The translations under genes were made by a program, and so were the position numbers. 64,000 nucleotides of DNA from Rariglobus sp041662485. Lineage in GTDB: Bacteria; Verrucomicrobiota; Verrucomicrobiia; Opitutales; Opitutaceae. Of this stretch, positions 43,282 to 52,934 are shown one piece after another. The notes under the pieces are model-generated. The model had not been told where the DNA came from, made no database searches, and saw nothing but the letters and a program-made list of their open reading frames with translations. The stretch covers positions 36,051 to 100,050 of the forward strand of contig JBAZSJ010000013.1 of the NCBI GenBank assembly GCA_041662485.1, read 5' to 3'. Numbering within the stretch: the stretch's first letter is position 1; each line of letters starts with the position of its first letter.

Positions 43282-45018
43282 ATGAAAACCGCCACTGTTT
43301 GGCGCGCGCTTTGCGCGTGCAGCCTGCTGTCCGCCCTCATCGCCCTCACCCCTGTCTCGCGAGCCGCCGCCATCACCACGGCGGCGCAATGGGACGCCGC
43401 GATGGTGGGTTACTACGGAGCCAACTTCGTCCCCGTTAAGTCCCAGAATTACCTGCCCGATCAGGATATCTTCGCCTGGACGGGTTTCATGTGGCTCGAA
43501 GCCTACGTCGCCATGGCCCAGAGCACCGGCGACGCCAAATACATGGCGACCGCCAAGGAGATCATCGACTACGAGATAAGCCTTCGCGACGACATCCGCT
43601 TCGCCTCGACCGCGATGACTCCGGCCTATTACACGGCTCCCACCTACTATCTCTATCACGCCGGTGTGCCGGCGAAGGGATGGAGGCGGATCGTCAGCAA
43701 CCAGGGTCAGGTGTCGCCGTTGATCGACGGGCGCATCTGCGAAAGCATCATCCTCTGGTGCGAACTGGCCCGCCGCGGATTCCCCCAGTATCAATCGGCC
43801 ATCGCCGGCTATCTGCCCAAGATCCGGGAAACCTTGGATATGCACCTTGGAGCGTTCAAGGACGTGCCCTCCACCCAGCCCATTCCGACGGGGCACTTCT
43901 ATACGCCCACGCTGGCCGCCAAATCGTTCAAGTATTGGCGGGATTTGAGCGGTGGCGTCCCCACGTCGGAAACCCCGGCCACATGGAGCGCGTTTATTCC
44001 CATCAATCACAACGCCACCTACGCGCGGGCCATGCTCGGCTACGACAATCTCAACGGGACCACGGTCTATAAACCCCAGGTGCAAGGCGTGATCAACCTC
44101 TACCTCAACGCCCTCAGCACGACCCGCACCGACAATGCCGCCGTCTGGATGTATAGCCCCCTCGATATCCACCTCCACAACATCGAGGACACCAATCACG
44201 CGACCATCGACCTCTCGCTCATCGAAGAGGCCTATCGCATCGGCGGATACGGCGTAACCATCGCCCACGTGCAGAAGCTGATCGCAACCTTCAACCTCCT
44301 CTACAACACAACCACGAAGGGTGTCTCCACCTACATTGACGGCACCGGCGCCGCGGAGGCCGGCACCCCTCAGACCGCTTCGCTGGGCACGAAATCATGG
44401 CTGTGGCTCTCGCAGTTCGATCCGACCATCGCCACCAAGGTGCGCGCCACCTACAACCAGTATTTCACCAACAACAACTCGGCGCAGGCGCTGTCGGCCT
44501 GGGCAAATCTGCTTTACTGGGACAGCCTGATCGCCGGCACCGCGGCCTTCGACGACACGTCGATCGCCGCAACCCGCCCGCTCTACAACGACACCGTCAA
44601 CCGGCTGCTTTACCCTTGGTGTGTGCAGACCACCTCGACCGAGGTGACCGGCGGCGCCCCGGAGGGCACGAAGCAGATCCAGATGGGCTACACGATCACC
44701 AGCGGCACGGGCTCCGCCTCGACCGCATACTCGCTGGCTCCCGTTGAAGACATTCTGGTCTGGGGCGGTATCAAGATCACCTACAAGAACACCGGCCCGG
44801 CGGTCTGGTCGTTGCTCCTGATGGATGGCGCGACCGCGATGACGGCCCCCTTGCCCGCGCAGGCGACTTATGCGACGCGCACGCTGCGCTGGAGCGATTT
44901 CACCAACGTGGCCGCCGTCAACAAGTCCGCCATCACCAAGCTGCGCATCAGCACCACCGGCTCTCCCGTTGGCAGCACCGGACAGTTCTTCTTCGACGAT
45001 GTGAAGTGGATCCCGTAA
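43282..45018 (+). CDS. Secreted (alpha/alpha)-barrel protein with C-terminal jelly-roll-like module
   Basis: 578 aa with signal peptide 1-30 (RAAA). Residues 40-420 parallel 37811-39145 throughout (WTGFMWLEAYVAMAQSTGDAKYM, LIDGRICESIILWCELARR, NHNATYARAMLGYDNL, IEDTNHATIDLSLIEEAYR). About 130 extra C-terminal residues (GTKQIQMGYTITSG...FFFDDVKWIP) look like a beta-sandwich carbohydrate-binding module. Probably acts on extracellular glycan; family unknown. Followed 55 bp later by an alpha-mannosidase. Confidence 0.75.
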   Translation: MKTATVWRALCACSLLSALIALTPVSRAAAITTAAQWDAAMVGYYGANFVPVKSQNYLPDQDIFAWTGFMWLEAYVAMAQSTGDAKYMATAKEIIDYEISLRDDIRFASTAMTPAYYTAPTYYLYHAGVPAKGWRRIVSNQGQVSPLIDGRICESIILWCELARRGFPQYQSAIAGYLPKIRETLDMHLGAFKDVPSTQPIPTGHFYTPTLAAKSFKYWRDLSGGVPTSETPATWSAFIPINHNATYARAMLGYDNLNGTTVYKPQVQGVINLYLNALSTTRTDNAAVWMYSPLDIHLHNIEDTNHATIDLSLIEEAYRIGGYGVTIAHVQKLIATFNLLYNTTTKGVSTYIDGTGAAEAGTPQTASLGTKSWLWLSQFDPTIATKVRATYNQYFTNNNSAQALSAWANLLYWDSLIAGTAAFDDTSIAATRPLYNDTVNRLLYPWCVQTTSTEVTGGAPEGTKQIQMGYTITSGTGSASTAYSLAPVEDILVWGGIKITYKNTGPAVWSLLLMDGATAMTAPLPAQATYATRTLRWSDFTNVAAVNKSAITKLRISTTGSPVGSTGQFFFDDVKWIP

Positions 45019-45073
45019 GGTTTGCGGCGTCCCGGGAAAATCCTCGGGCGCCCCTGCTTCCCCTCTTCGTTTC

Positions 45074-47359
45074 ATGCCCCATCCCGCCTCCTCCACGCCC
45101 GCCGCCGTCCGTCCGCTGGTCGTTCATCTGATCGCCAACGCCCACCTCGATCCCGTCTGGCTCTGGAACTGGCAGGCGGGGGCCGACGAGGCTCTGGCCA
45201 CGTTCCGCTCGGCGGCGGACCGCTGCGACGAATACCCCGAGCTCATCTACACCCGCGGCGAAGCCTGGCTCTACGACACCGTGGAGCGGCTCGATCCGGC
45301 GCTCTTCGCGCGCGTGCGCCGGCTCCACGCCGCCGGACGCTGGTCCATCGCAGCGCCGCAATGGGTGCAGCCCGACGCCAACCTCCCCACGCTCCCCGGC
45401 TGGCGCAAACAACTCGAACTCGGCCGCCGCTACTTCGCCGAAAAATTCGGCGCGCATCCCACCGTCGCCTACAACGTCGATTCCTTCGGCCACCCCGCCA
45501 CCCTGCCCGACATCCTCGCCGCGGCCGGCCTGCGCGGCTACGTTTTCCACCGGCCCGAAGCGCGCCAGCTCGCCCTGCCCGCGCAGACGTTCCGCTGGCG
45601 CGGCCCCGCCGGCGGCGAGGTCACCGGCTTCCGCATCGCGCCCTGCTACACCACGCGCGGCCACGATCTCTACGGACAGATCATGCTCAGCGCCGAGGCC
45701 GCCAATCCCGGACTCGGACACACGATGTGCTTCTTCGGACTCGGCAACCACGGCGGTGGTCCGTCGAAGGCGACCATCGAGTGGATCCTCGAACATCGCC
45801 ATGACTTCCCTGGCATCGAGCTGCGTTTCAGCACCGTGGAAACCTTCTTCGACGCCATCGCCTCCTCGGGCGCCGAACTCCCGCTCCTCGACGCCGAGCT
45901 GCAATACACCTTCCCCGGCTGCTACAGCGTCATGCACGACGTGAAACAGCGGCAACATCACGGCGAACTCCGCCTCGCCCACGCCGAGGCCACCCTCGAA
46001 AAATTCGCGGCCGGCCTCCCCGACGCATCCCTCCAACGCGAGGCCGTCGCGCAAGCCTGGCGCGATCTCGCGTTCACCCAGTTTCACGACGTGCTCGCCG
46101 GCACCAGCATGCCCTCCGCCTACACCGGTCCGCTCGCCATGCAGGGCCGCGCCGCCATCGCCGCCGAGGAAACCCTGTTCGCCGCCACCCGCCGCTGGGC
46201 CCGCGACGTCCTGCCTCCGCTCAACGAGCAGCAACTGGTCGTCTTCAACCCCGGCGACCTCGCCTTCGACGGGTTCGCCGAGGCCGAGCCGTTCCTCGAC
46301 CACGACGACTGGAACGGCCGCTGGCTCTCGACCTTCGACGGCCGCCCGATCCCCTTCCAGTTGGTCGAGCCCGAGGCCAGCACGGGCCTGATGATCCATC
46401 GTATCATTTTCCCAACGACGATCCCGCCGCGCGAGGCGCGCCACCTGGTTTTGCGCGCCGGTCCCGCCACGTCCGCACCGGAAATCACCGCCCCCGCCCG
46501 CATCGACGGCACCGGCCTCGGCAACGGCCTCGTCACCCTCCGGCTCGGCGATACGGGCATCGCTTCGCTTTGCGCGGATGGCGAGGAACTGCTGGGCCCG
46601 GCCGGCATCGGCCTCCACCTGCGCGCCGACGCGGGCGACACGTGGTGCATGAACCAATCCGCCTTCACGGAACCCGTTGCCGCCCGGCTCGACGGACTGC
46701 GCTGGACCACCGAGGAAACCGGCCCGCTCCGCGTCCGCGCCTTCGCCGACGGCGATCTCGGGCACACCCGCGTGCGCTGGACCGTGGAGCTCGCCGCCAA
46801 CCGCCCCGAGATCGTCCTCCGCCTGCGCGTCAATTTCGCCGAAGAACACCGGTTGCTCCAGTTGCCTATCACCCTGTCTTCCTCGCCGCAAAGTCGGCGC
46901 GACGGCCTGGCCGGCGGCTCGGTCGCCCGTGAACTCGCCCCCACCGAATGGCCGTTCCAAGGCTGGGTGTCGCTCGGCCTCGGCCGGCGCACCCTCAGTC
47001 TCGTGACCGCCGACGCCTACAGTGTCAGCGTGGACGGAGCCGTGCTTCAGCCCACCCTGTTGCGCGCGCCGTTGATGGCCTGGTTTGGTGATCGCACGCT
47101 CAAGCCCGCCGCCGGCCGGCGTCACGCGGACCAAGGCGTGCATGAATTCACCTTCGTGCTGCGCGTGGACGCCGCACTCCATCCGGAAACGTTGGACGCG
47201 TTGCACGAACAGCTCGCGTCGCCGCTGATCGCATTCGACCGCTACGAAGGCATGAACCGCCCGCCGTGGGGCCTCCACACCCCGCAACGACTGTGGACGC
47301 CCGACATGACCTGGGCGCAGACCAACGGACACCCGCCGGTGCCTCCGGCGAGCCACTGA
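45074..47359 (+). CDS. GH38 alpha-mannosidase
   Basis: 761 aa without a signal peptide. GH38 motifs: zinc ligands His24/Asp26 in NAHLDPVWLWNW, nucleophile Asp136 in NVDSFGHPATLPD, and QFHDVLAGTSMPSAY near 335 with a further zinc His. C-terminal beta domains follow. Removes alpha-mannose, probably in the cytoplasm from imported oligosaccharides. Likely co-transcribed with the secreted protein upstream. Confidence 0.93.
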   Translation: MPHPASSTPAAVRPLVVHLIANAHLDPVWLWNWQAGADEALATFRSAADRCDEYPELIYTRGEAWLYDTVERLDPALFARVRRLHAAGRWSIAAPQWVQPDANLPTLPGWRKQLELGRRYFAEKFGAHPTVAYNVDSFGHPATLPDILAAAGLRGYVFHRPEARQLALPAQTFRWRGPAGGEVTGFRIAPCYTTRGHDLYGQIMLSAEAANPGLGHTMCFFGLGNHGGGPSKATIEWILEHRHDFPGIELRFSTVETFFDAIASSGAELPLLDAELQYTFPGCYSVMHDVKQRQHHGELRLAHAEATLEKFAAGLPDASLQREAVAQAWRDLAFTQFHDVLAGTSMPSAYTGPLAMQGRAAIAAEETLFAATRRWARDVLPPLNEQQLVVFNPGDLAFDGFAEAEPFLDHDDWNGRWLSTFDGRPIPFQLVEPEASTGLMIHRIIFPTTIPPREARHLVLRAGPATSAPEITAPARIDGTGLGNGLVTLRLGDTGIASLCADGEELLGPAGIGLHLRADAGDTWCMNQSAFTEPVAARLDGLRWTTEETGPLRVRAFADGDLGHTRVRWTVELAANRPEIVLRLRVNFAEEHRLLQLPITLSSSPQSRRDGLAGGSVARELAPTEWPFQGWVSLGLGRRTLSLVTADAYSVSVDGAVLQPTLLRAPLMAWFGDRTLKPAAGRRHADQGVHEFTFVLRVDAALHPETLDALHEQLASPLIAFDRYEGMNRPPWGLHTPQRLWTPDMTWAQTNGHPPVPPASH

Positions 47360-47394
47360 GGTTGCAAAAAACCACCACGGAGGATCCGTCATCT

Positions 47395-47467
47395 GGTGGA
47401 CGGCGATCTCCGAGCGCCGTCTGCACCGTCCGCCTGCCAGAACGCGCTCGGAGATCGCGTTCCACCT
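47395..47467. repeat. Intergenic hairpin element, family GGTGGACGGCGATCTCCGAG
   Basis: Second copy of the element at 25422-25493; they differ by a few bases in the loop and one inserted T near the right end. Both copies sit in the rhamnose-related parts of the window. Confidence 0.82.
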
Positions 47468-47521
47468 CAATTCAAAATGCGGTGGCTTGCGTCGGACGAC
47501 CGCCATCTCTGGCATCGTCGC

Positions 47522-47836
47522 ATGATCCGCAAAGCCTTCGTCATGTCCGTCAACCCCGGCTCCGAGCAGGAATACGAAAGCCGCCACCGCCCCATCTGGC
47601 CCGAGCTCGAGGCCGTGCTCAAGGCCCATGGCGTGCACAACTACTCCATCTTCCTCGACGCCCCCACCCGCATGCTCTTCGCCTTCGCCGAGATCGAGGA
47701 CGAGGCGCGCTGGGCCTCCATCGCCGCCACGCCCGAATGTCAAAAGTGGTGGCGTCACATGGGCGACGTCATGCCCTCCAACCCCGACCACAGCCCCGTC
47801 GCCCGCGACCTGCGCGAGGTGTTTCACATGGAGTGA
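47522..47836 (+). CDS. rhaM: L-rhamnose mutarotase
   Basis: 104 aa from ATG 47522, the family's exact size. MIRKAFVMSVNPGSEQEYESRHRPIWPEL holds the active His; NYSIFLDAPTRMLFAFAEIED and CQKWWRHMGDVMP complete the RhaM ferredoxin-like fold. Interconverts alpha and beta L-rhamnose to feed the isomerase. The upstream part of the open frame is read from the repeat and is not native. Convergent with the next gene, 3 bp apart. Confidence 0.92.
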   Translation: MIRKAFVMSVNPGSEQEYESRHRPIWPELEAVLKAHGVHNYSIFLDAPTRMLFAFAEIEDEARWASIAATPECQKWWRHMGDVMPSNPDHSPVARDLREVFHME

Positions 47837-47839
47837 GAC

Positions 47840-49411
47840 TCACGGAGAGCCCTTGGGATTGGGCACGAGGGAACCGGTGCGGCCATCCGCCGCCCACACC
47901 CACTTGAGGTTGTCCTTGCCGCCGGGCTGGACCGGCGCGGTGGCCCGATAGTCGTTCCACATCTCCTCGGTAAAGAGGTCGAAGCTGCGTTCGCAGCCCT
48001 TCGGTAGCCAGGCCGGCTTGTCCCACTTTTCACCCGGACTCATCCAGCGGTCGAGGTAGTCGAAAAACGCGTCGTGGTTCCAGATCGTCTGCGCCTTCAT
48101 CCAGCGCGCGGCCAGGGCGACGCCGATCCATGAACAGGCGTTGTTGGCCCGGTAGGCCTCGACAAACTTGTCGGCCTTGTCGAAGTCGGCGCGCGGTTTT
48201 TGCTCATGAGGCGCACGAAATCCGGTATGGGTGACGACCTGCCAGAGCACTGTCTGTCCGTCGCCACCCTTCCCGTAGTAGGTGTCCAGGTCTTCTTGAA
48301 ACAGGGTCGTCGGGGCGGACGCGCCCTCGGCGGGCACGACCCTGAAGCGTCCGTAAACCGGCACGGCGGTATCCACTTTTGGGAAGGCTCGCAACTCGGG
48401 CGCGTCGAGCATGAGGCTGGCAAAAAGAATAGGCCATTTGCGCCCCTGCCAATGGCCGCCGTCGGAAAACCACTGCCGTCCGGTTTGCGCGACGCCTGCG
48501 AGATCTATGCCGAGCTGCACGTAGCGAACGAGCAGCGCCTCCTTCCGCTCGCGGGGAACGTCGAGCATGACCATGAGCGCGGCGATGGAACTCAGGCGCG
48601 CGAACTCGCGTCCGTAGTTGGGTCCGTTTTCACCGGGCAGCATGTATTGGTTAAACCAAGAATAAGTGTGATCGAGCCAGGGACGCTCAAAGAGTCGCTC
48701 CATCGTCGCCCAGTCCGGAGTCGAGGCCACCGGCTTGAGCGCGGGCAGCAGATCCCAGCGCAGTTTGCTCTTCAGGTAGATCGGCTTGCTCGCGCCGGCA
48801 TAAGGCGGGCGAAACGCGTCGGCCGGAGGCGCGGCCCGCAGACAGGTGAGCACGGCGGCGCTCCACAGCGAAAGCGGCAGCGTAGGCGTGCATAGAAAAA
48901 CCCGGCTCTGCCCCAAGATATAAGGCGTCGCGAGCTTGCCGTCTTTTCCCCGCTCCTCGCTGCTCACCGTGGAAACAAGACTGCGGTCCGCCTCCAGCCG
49001 GTAGGGAAACGCGATGGAGAGTTCGGGCGCGTAGTTGGGCGAACGTGAATCGTAGCCCTGCTGGTCGAAGCCCGTGGAATTTTTGGCATTATGGTTCGGA
49101 CCCGTGACGACCATGGAGCCGTTGCGCATGCGCTTGTCGTCCACCAGCGCGGTGGCGCCATAGCGGCTCTTGTCGCCGGCCTCGACGGCGGTGTCCGAAG
49201 ACGCCCCCGATGCCGGCGAAACGCCGGTAACCGTGACCGGCCCCACCACCCAATAATCCCCGGTCACGAACCGCCCGACCGGATAAGCCCGGTCAAACGT
49301 CCAGGTGATCCCGTATTGGGTGATTTGCGTCGCCTGCTCGGCACGAAGAGCCGCCGCGGACAACAGCCAGACAGAAAGCAAAACCAGAAGGTTTTTAAGG
49401 AATGGGAACAT
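47840..49411 (-). CDS. Secreted protein of unknown function, probable helical toroid
   Basis: 523 aa from ATG 49411 (another ATG 7 codons upstream), signal peptide 1-24 (LRA). An N-terminal beta-like region (about 30-170) is followed by helical repeats with Trp-rich motifs (PNYGREFARLSSIAALMVML, WFSDGGHWQGRKWPILFASLML, NNACSWIGVALAARWM). The shape recalls polysaccharide-lyase/six-hairpin proteins, but no family is recognised. Ending 3 bp from rhaM in convergent orientation. Confidence 0.65.
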   Translation of the reverse strand: MFPFLKNLLVLLSVWLLSAAALRAEQATQITQYGITWTFDRAYPVGRFVTGDYWVVGPVTVTGVSPASGASSDTAVEAGDKSRYGATALVDDKRMRNGSMVVTGPNHNAKNSTGFDQQGYDSRSPNYAPELSIAFPYRLEADRSLVSTVSSEERGKDGKLATPYILGQSRVFLCTPTLPLSLWSAAVLTCLRAAPPADAFRPPYAGASKPIYLKSKLRWDLLPALKPVASTPDWATMERLFERPWLDHTYSWFNQYMLPGENGPNYGREFARLSSIAALMVMLDVPRERKEALLVRYVQLGIDLAGVAQTGRQWFSDGGHWQGRKWPILFASLMLDAPELRAFPKVDTAVPVYGRFRVVPAEGASAPTTLFQEDLDTYYGKGGDGQTVLWQVVTHTGFRAPHEQKPRADFDKADKFVEAYRANNACSWIGVALAARWMKAQTIWNHDAFFDYLDRWMSPGEKWDKPAWLPKGCERSFDLFTEEMWNDYRATAPVQPGGKDNLKWVWAADGRTGSLVPNPKGSP

Positions 49412-49516
49412 GAAAAAAAGGTCGCACGGCATGAGTTACGGGCGTGCGAAGGGGTCTGTCAGGACTAGCACCAAATCCGCCATCGACAGAGCGAAATCGC
49501 GTCGCTCGTCACTCAC

Positions 49517-50665
49517 TCATGTGAACGCCGCCGCCGCGCTCTCCTGCAACCACGGGCCGGCCTTCGCCAAGGCCTGCGCCAACGGAACTCCGCGCGGCGT
49601 GATTTCGTGCAGCCGCATGCCGGACGTCTCCACGGCGTCCACCCGTCCGGCAAAAACATGAACGGGTTTCCCCAACGCGAGCGCCGCCCGCACCAGCGAG
49701 CCCGGCCCCTTGCCCTGCACCGAGCTCTCGTCGAACCGCCCCTCGCCCGTGATCACCAAATCGGCCGCGGCTAGGCGCTGCTCGATCCGCAGCCAATCGA
49801 CCACCAACTCGAAACCTGAAACCAACCGCGCGTCCGCGACCGCCATCAGGCCAAACGCGATTCCTCCCGCCGCTCCCGCGCCCGAAGTCTGCTCCAGCTC
49901 CATCGCGACACCCCGGCTCGCGCACACCAACGCCGCCATCCGCGCGCTCTCCGCTTCCAAACGCGGCAACGCCTCCGGTCGCAGCCCCTTTTGCGGCCCG
50001 TAAACGGTCGCCGCGCCGCGCGACCCCAGCAGCGGATTCGTCACGTCGCACGCGATCCAGATCGGCGGCAGCTTCCGTAACCGCCCCGCCTCCACGCGCG
50101 CCACCTGCTCCCAAAAGCGCGGCGCCGCACCCGACACGCGCCGTCCGTCCGCATCCAGCAACTCCAGCCCAAGCGCCGTCAGCGCGCCGAGCCCCAGGTC
50201 ATGCGTCGCGCTCCCGCCCACTCCCAAAAGAATTCCATCTACGCGCTTGTCGTCCGCCGCCGCGATCAACTCGCCGGTTCCGCCGGTATGCGTCTGCCAC
50301 ACATCACGCTCATCCGGTCGCAGCAACGCCAGACCGCTGGCCGCAGCCATCTCAATCACGGCCAGACGCCCTGCGCCCGACCACCCGATCCGTCGCAACA
50401 CCGCCGCCGGCAGGCACACCGCTTCGACCACGCCAAACCCGGCCTCGATCGGTTTCCCGCGCGGGCCAGTGACCTTCATCGGCACCCATTCGCCCTTTGC
50501 CGCCTCGGTCAAAATGCGAGCGAAACCTTCACCGCCATCCGTCAGCGGACACACATCGGCGATCCACTCGGGTTGCGCGCGTTTCAAGCCGGCCGCGATG
50601 GCCTCGCACGCCTGCCCGGCCGTGAGCGAGTCCTTGAACTTGTCCGCCGCGATCAAGACATGCAT
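49517..50665 (-). CDS. Glycerate kinase (GarK/GlxK family)
   Basis: 382 aa from ATG 50665. Start MHVLIAADKFKDSLTAGQACEAIAAG and CPLTDGGEGF are signature stretches; GGTGELIAAADD, GVGGSATHDLGLG and VITGEGRFDESSVQGKGP are the glycine-rich substrate and ATP loops. Converts D-glycerate to 2- or 3-phosphoglycerate. No tartronate or glyoxylate genes adjoin it, so its source of glycerate is unknown. Confidence 0.94.
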   Translation of the reverse strand: MHVLIAADKFKDSLTAGQACEAIAAGLKRAQPEWIADVCPLTDGGEGFARILTEAAKGEWVPMKVTGPRGKPIEAGFGVVEAVCLPAAVLRRIGWSGAGRLAVIEMAAASGLALLRPDERDVWQTHTGGTGELIAAADDKRVDGILLGVGGSATHDLGLGALTALGLELLDADGRRVSGAAPRFWEQVARVEAGRLRKLPPIWIACDVTNPLLGSRGAATVYGPQKGLRPEALPRLEAESARMAALVCASRGVAMELEQTSGAGAAGGIAFGLMAVADARLVSGFELVVDWLRIEQRLAAADLVITGEGRFDESSVQGKGPGSLVRAALALGKPVHVFAGRVDAVETSGMRLHEITPRGVPLAQALAKAGPWLQESAAAAFT

Positions 50666-50754
50666 GGAGCCGCCAGCATTGGCTGCGGGCTCCGTTGAAC
50701 TCCACCCTATTTCTTGGGGCACGGAACCGCGCGTCCGACGCCGGCGCACGGCGG

Positions 50755-51702
50755 TCAGGCCGGATCGGCGTGGGTGCGATACCACTCCAGCGTCTCCGTC
50801 AGGCCGCTTTCGAGGTCGTGGCCCGGCGTCCACCCGGCCGCGCGCAACTTGTCGGCCGACGCGCGCGAGTGTCGCACGTCGCCGGGGCGCGGCGCTTCGT
50901 GGATGATCGAACCCTTTCCGCCCGTCTGCGCGAGGATGCGCTCGGCGATCGCGTTGATCGTGATGCTGCCGCCGTAGCCGACGTTAAACACGCCCGTGAG
51001 TCCCGCGGTGGTCGCCGCGAAAATATTCGCCGCCACCACGTCCTTCACGAAAACGAAATCCCGCGTCTGCCCGCCGTCTCCGTGGATCGTGATCGGATTT
51101 CCCGACAGAGCCCGCCTCATAAAAATCGGCACGGCCGCCGCGTAGGCGCTGCGCGGATCCTGCCGCGGTCCGAACACGTTGAAATAACGCAGGCACGCCG
51201 TCTCGATGCGGCCGGTCGCGGCGAACAAGGCGCAGTAGTATTCCCCGTCGAGTTTCGTGATGGCGTAGGGGCTCTTCGGCGCGGGCCGCATGTCCTCGCG
51301 TTTCGGCACCTCGGGATCGTCGCCGTAGATCGCCGCGGAACTGGAGAGCACCAGCTTGCGCGCGCCCGCGGCGGCGGCCTCCTCCAGCACGGTGAGCAGG
51401 CCGGTGACGTTGATGGAGACGCATTCGTGGACGCGCTCCATCGACTCGGGCACGCTGACCAGCGCCGCGAGATGAAACACCGTGTCGCAACCCTGCACGG
51501 CTTCGCGCACGACCTCGCGATCGGTGATGCAGCCGCGGACAAGCCGGATCGGCAGGCCTTCGATGTTACGGGCATGTCCCGTGCGGAAATTATCCAACAC
51601 CACGACTTCGGCACCCTGATCGAGCAAGGCGCGCACGAGGTGACCTCCGATAAAACCGGCGCCACCGGTGACGAGCGCCTTTTTGATGGACGAGGTGCTC
51701 AT
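50755..51702 (-). CDS. NAD-dependent sugar-nucleotide epimerase (GalE/WbpP-like)
   Basis: 315 aa extended SDR. NAD loop VTGGAGFIGGHL (11-22), SSSAAIYGDDP with the catalytic Ser/Thr region, YAITK (Tyr-x3-Lys), RYFNVFGPRQDP, and C-terminal RPGDVRHSRAS. Pattern fits UDP-glucose or UDP-N-acetylglucosamine 4-epimerases. Overlaps the kinase upstream by 4 nt (ATGA), so it is the last gene of a kinase-epimerase pair. Confidence 0.88.
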   Translation of the reverse strand: MSTSSIKKALVTGGAGFIGGHLVRALLDQGAEVVVLDNFRTGHARNIEGLPIRLVRGCITDREVVREAVQGCDTVFHLAALVSVPESMERVHECVSINVTGLLTVLEEAAAAGARKLVLSSSAAIYGDDPEVPKREDMRPAPKSPYAITKLDGEYYCALFAATGRIETACLRYFNVFGPRQDPRSAYAAAVPIFMRRALSGNPITIHGDGGQTRDFVFVKDVVAANIFAATTAGLTGVFNVGYGGSITINAIAERILAQTGGKGSIIHEAPRPGDVRHSRASADKLRAAGWTPGHDLESGLTETLEWYRTHADPA

Positions 51703-52823
51703 CGGGAAACAGCCGACACGATCTCTTCAAACGCTGCCGACTGGGCCTCCAGACTGCGCAGCAGGGCGAACTGGTTGCGCGCGCGGTCGAGATTGTGGTT
51801 CGGCCGCTTGATCTTGAAATAAACGTCGCCCTGCAGGTGATCGGTCAGGAAGCGCAGGCCGATCTCGTAGGTGATCACCCGGCCGGCGACGACCAGGTGG
51901 GCGCGTTCGACGTCGTTGAGCGCCGCGCCGGCCCCGGCGAGAAAACCTTCCGCCAGCGCCGCGAAGATTTCCGGACGCGCGACGACTTTCGCGAGATCGG
52001 TTTCGTCCTCGGCGGCGGCGTTCGTGGCCGAGCGCACCATGTCGCCGAAATCGTAGAGCGACAGGCCCGGCATCACCGTGTCGAGGTCGATCACGCACAC
52101 GCCCGCGCCGGTGGCGTCGTCGAGCATGACGTTGTTGAGCTTGGTGTCGTTGTGCGTCACGCGCTCGGGCACGAGCCCGCCGGCGAGCAGACCGGCGAGC
52201 GTGCGCGCGAGCGGTTCCTTGCTCCGCGCAAACGCCACATCGTCCGCGCAACCCGCCGCGCGCCCGGCCGCATCCGCCTTCGCGGCGGCCTCGAAATTCG
52301 CGTAACGTCGCGGCGTGTCGTGGAAGGCCGGGATCGTCTCGTGCAGACGACACCCCGGCAGGTCGGCCAGCAGGCGCTGAAACTCCCCGAACGCCCGCGC
52401 GGCCGTGCGGGCCTGCGCCGCCGATTCTATTTTGTCGTGCGTGAGCGCACCCTCGATGAAGAGATAGGCGCGCCACCAGGCTCCGTGGCCGTCGCGCACG
52501 TAGGGCAGTCCGTCGCGCGCCGGGATCACCGTGAGCGAGCGCCGCGAAGCGTCGTCCGCCCCCGTCGCCGCCAGCCGCGCCTGCTGGTGCGAGGTGACCC
52601 GCAGGATGTTGTCCATGAGCGCGGGCACGTCGGTGAAAATGCGGTGGTTGATGCGCTGGAAAATATAGCGCACCGGCGTGCCGGCCTGCGACACGGTGAC
52701 CGCGAAGGTGTCGTTGATGTGGCCGGAGCCGTGGGGCTCGGCGGCGGCGACCTCGCCGTAAATCGAAAAATCACGGATCAGCCTGGTAAAATCGGCCGTC
52801 GAAGAATGAGAGGGAAGCGACAT
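51699..52823 (-). CDS. Aminoglycoside-phosphotransferase-fold sugar kinase, N-acetylhexosamine 1-kinase (NahK)-like
   Basis: 374 aa. GSGHINDTFAV near 31 (P-loop-like), catalytic THNDTKLNNVMLDD near 225 and metal-binding VIDLDTVMPGLSLYDFGDMVRS near 248. This pattern with LYDFGD matches NahK, which phosphorylates GlcNAc/GalNAc at C1. With the epimerase and nucleotidyltransferase this could recycle hexosamines to UDP-sugars. Substrate inferred. Confidence 0.78.
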   Translation of the reverse strand: MSLPSHSSTADFTRLIRDFSIYGEVAAAEPHGSGHINDTFAVTVSQAGTPVRYIFQRINHRIFTDVPALMDNILRVTSHQQARLAATGADDASRRSLTVIPARDGLPYVRDGHGAWWRAYLFIEGALTHDKIESAAQARTAARAFGEFQRLLADLPGCRLHETIPAFHDTPRRYANFEAAAKADAAGRAAGCADDVAFARSKEPLARTLAGLLAGGLVPERVTHNDTKLNNVMLDDATGAGVCVIDLDTVMPGLSLYDFGDMVRSATNAAAEDETDLAKVVARPEIFAALAEGFLAGAGAALNDVERAHLVVAGRVITYEIGLRFLTDHLQGDVYFKIKRPNHNLDRARNQFALLRSLEAQSAAFEEIVSAVSR

Positions 52824-52828
52824 GGGAC

Positions 52829-52925
52829 GTAGGGCCGCCGCTTGCGGCGCGCCTCGGTTTTTTGAAAGGGTGAAAAAAAGAGGGAAAGGGGTGATGCGGA
52901 GGCGCGCCGCGAGCGGCGGCCCTAC
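52829..52925. repeat. Intergenic hairpin element, GTAGGGCCGCCGCTTGCGGC family
   Basis: Left arm GTAGGGCCGCCGCTTGCGGC (GCGCCTC), right arm its near-perfect inverse GAGGCGCGCCGCGAGCGGCG (GCCCTAC), purine-rich loop (GAAAGGGTGAAAAAAAGAG). It separates the NTase from the kinase-epimerase pair and fills that gap. Confidence 0.85.
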
Positions 52926-52934
52926 AATAAAGAT

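Noticed and set aside
47396..47521. Longer N-terminus for RhaM
   Set aside because: The extra residues are read through the hairpin repeat; RhaM proteins start at MIRKAF-like positions and are ~104 aa.
44948..47827. 959-aa minus-strand open frame opposite the GH38 mannosidase
   Set aside because: Antisense shadow; the plus strand encodes the full GH38 signature with zinc ligands and nucleophile.
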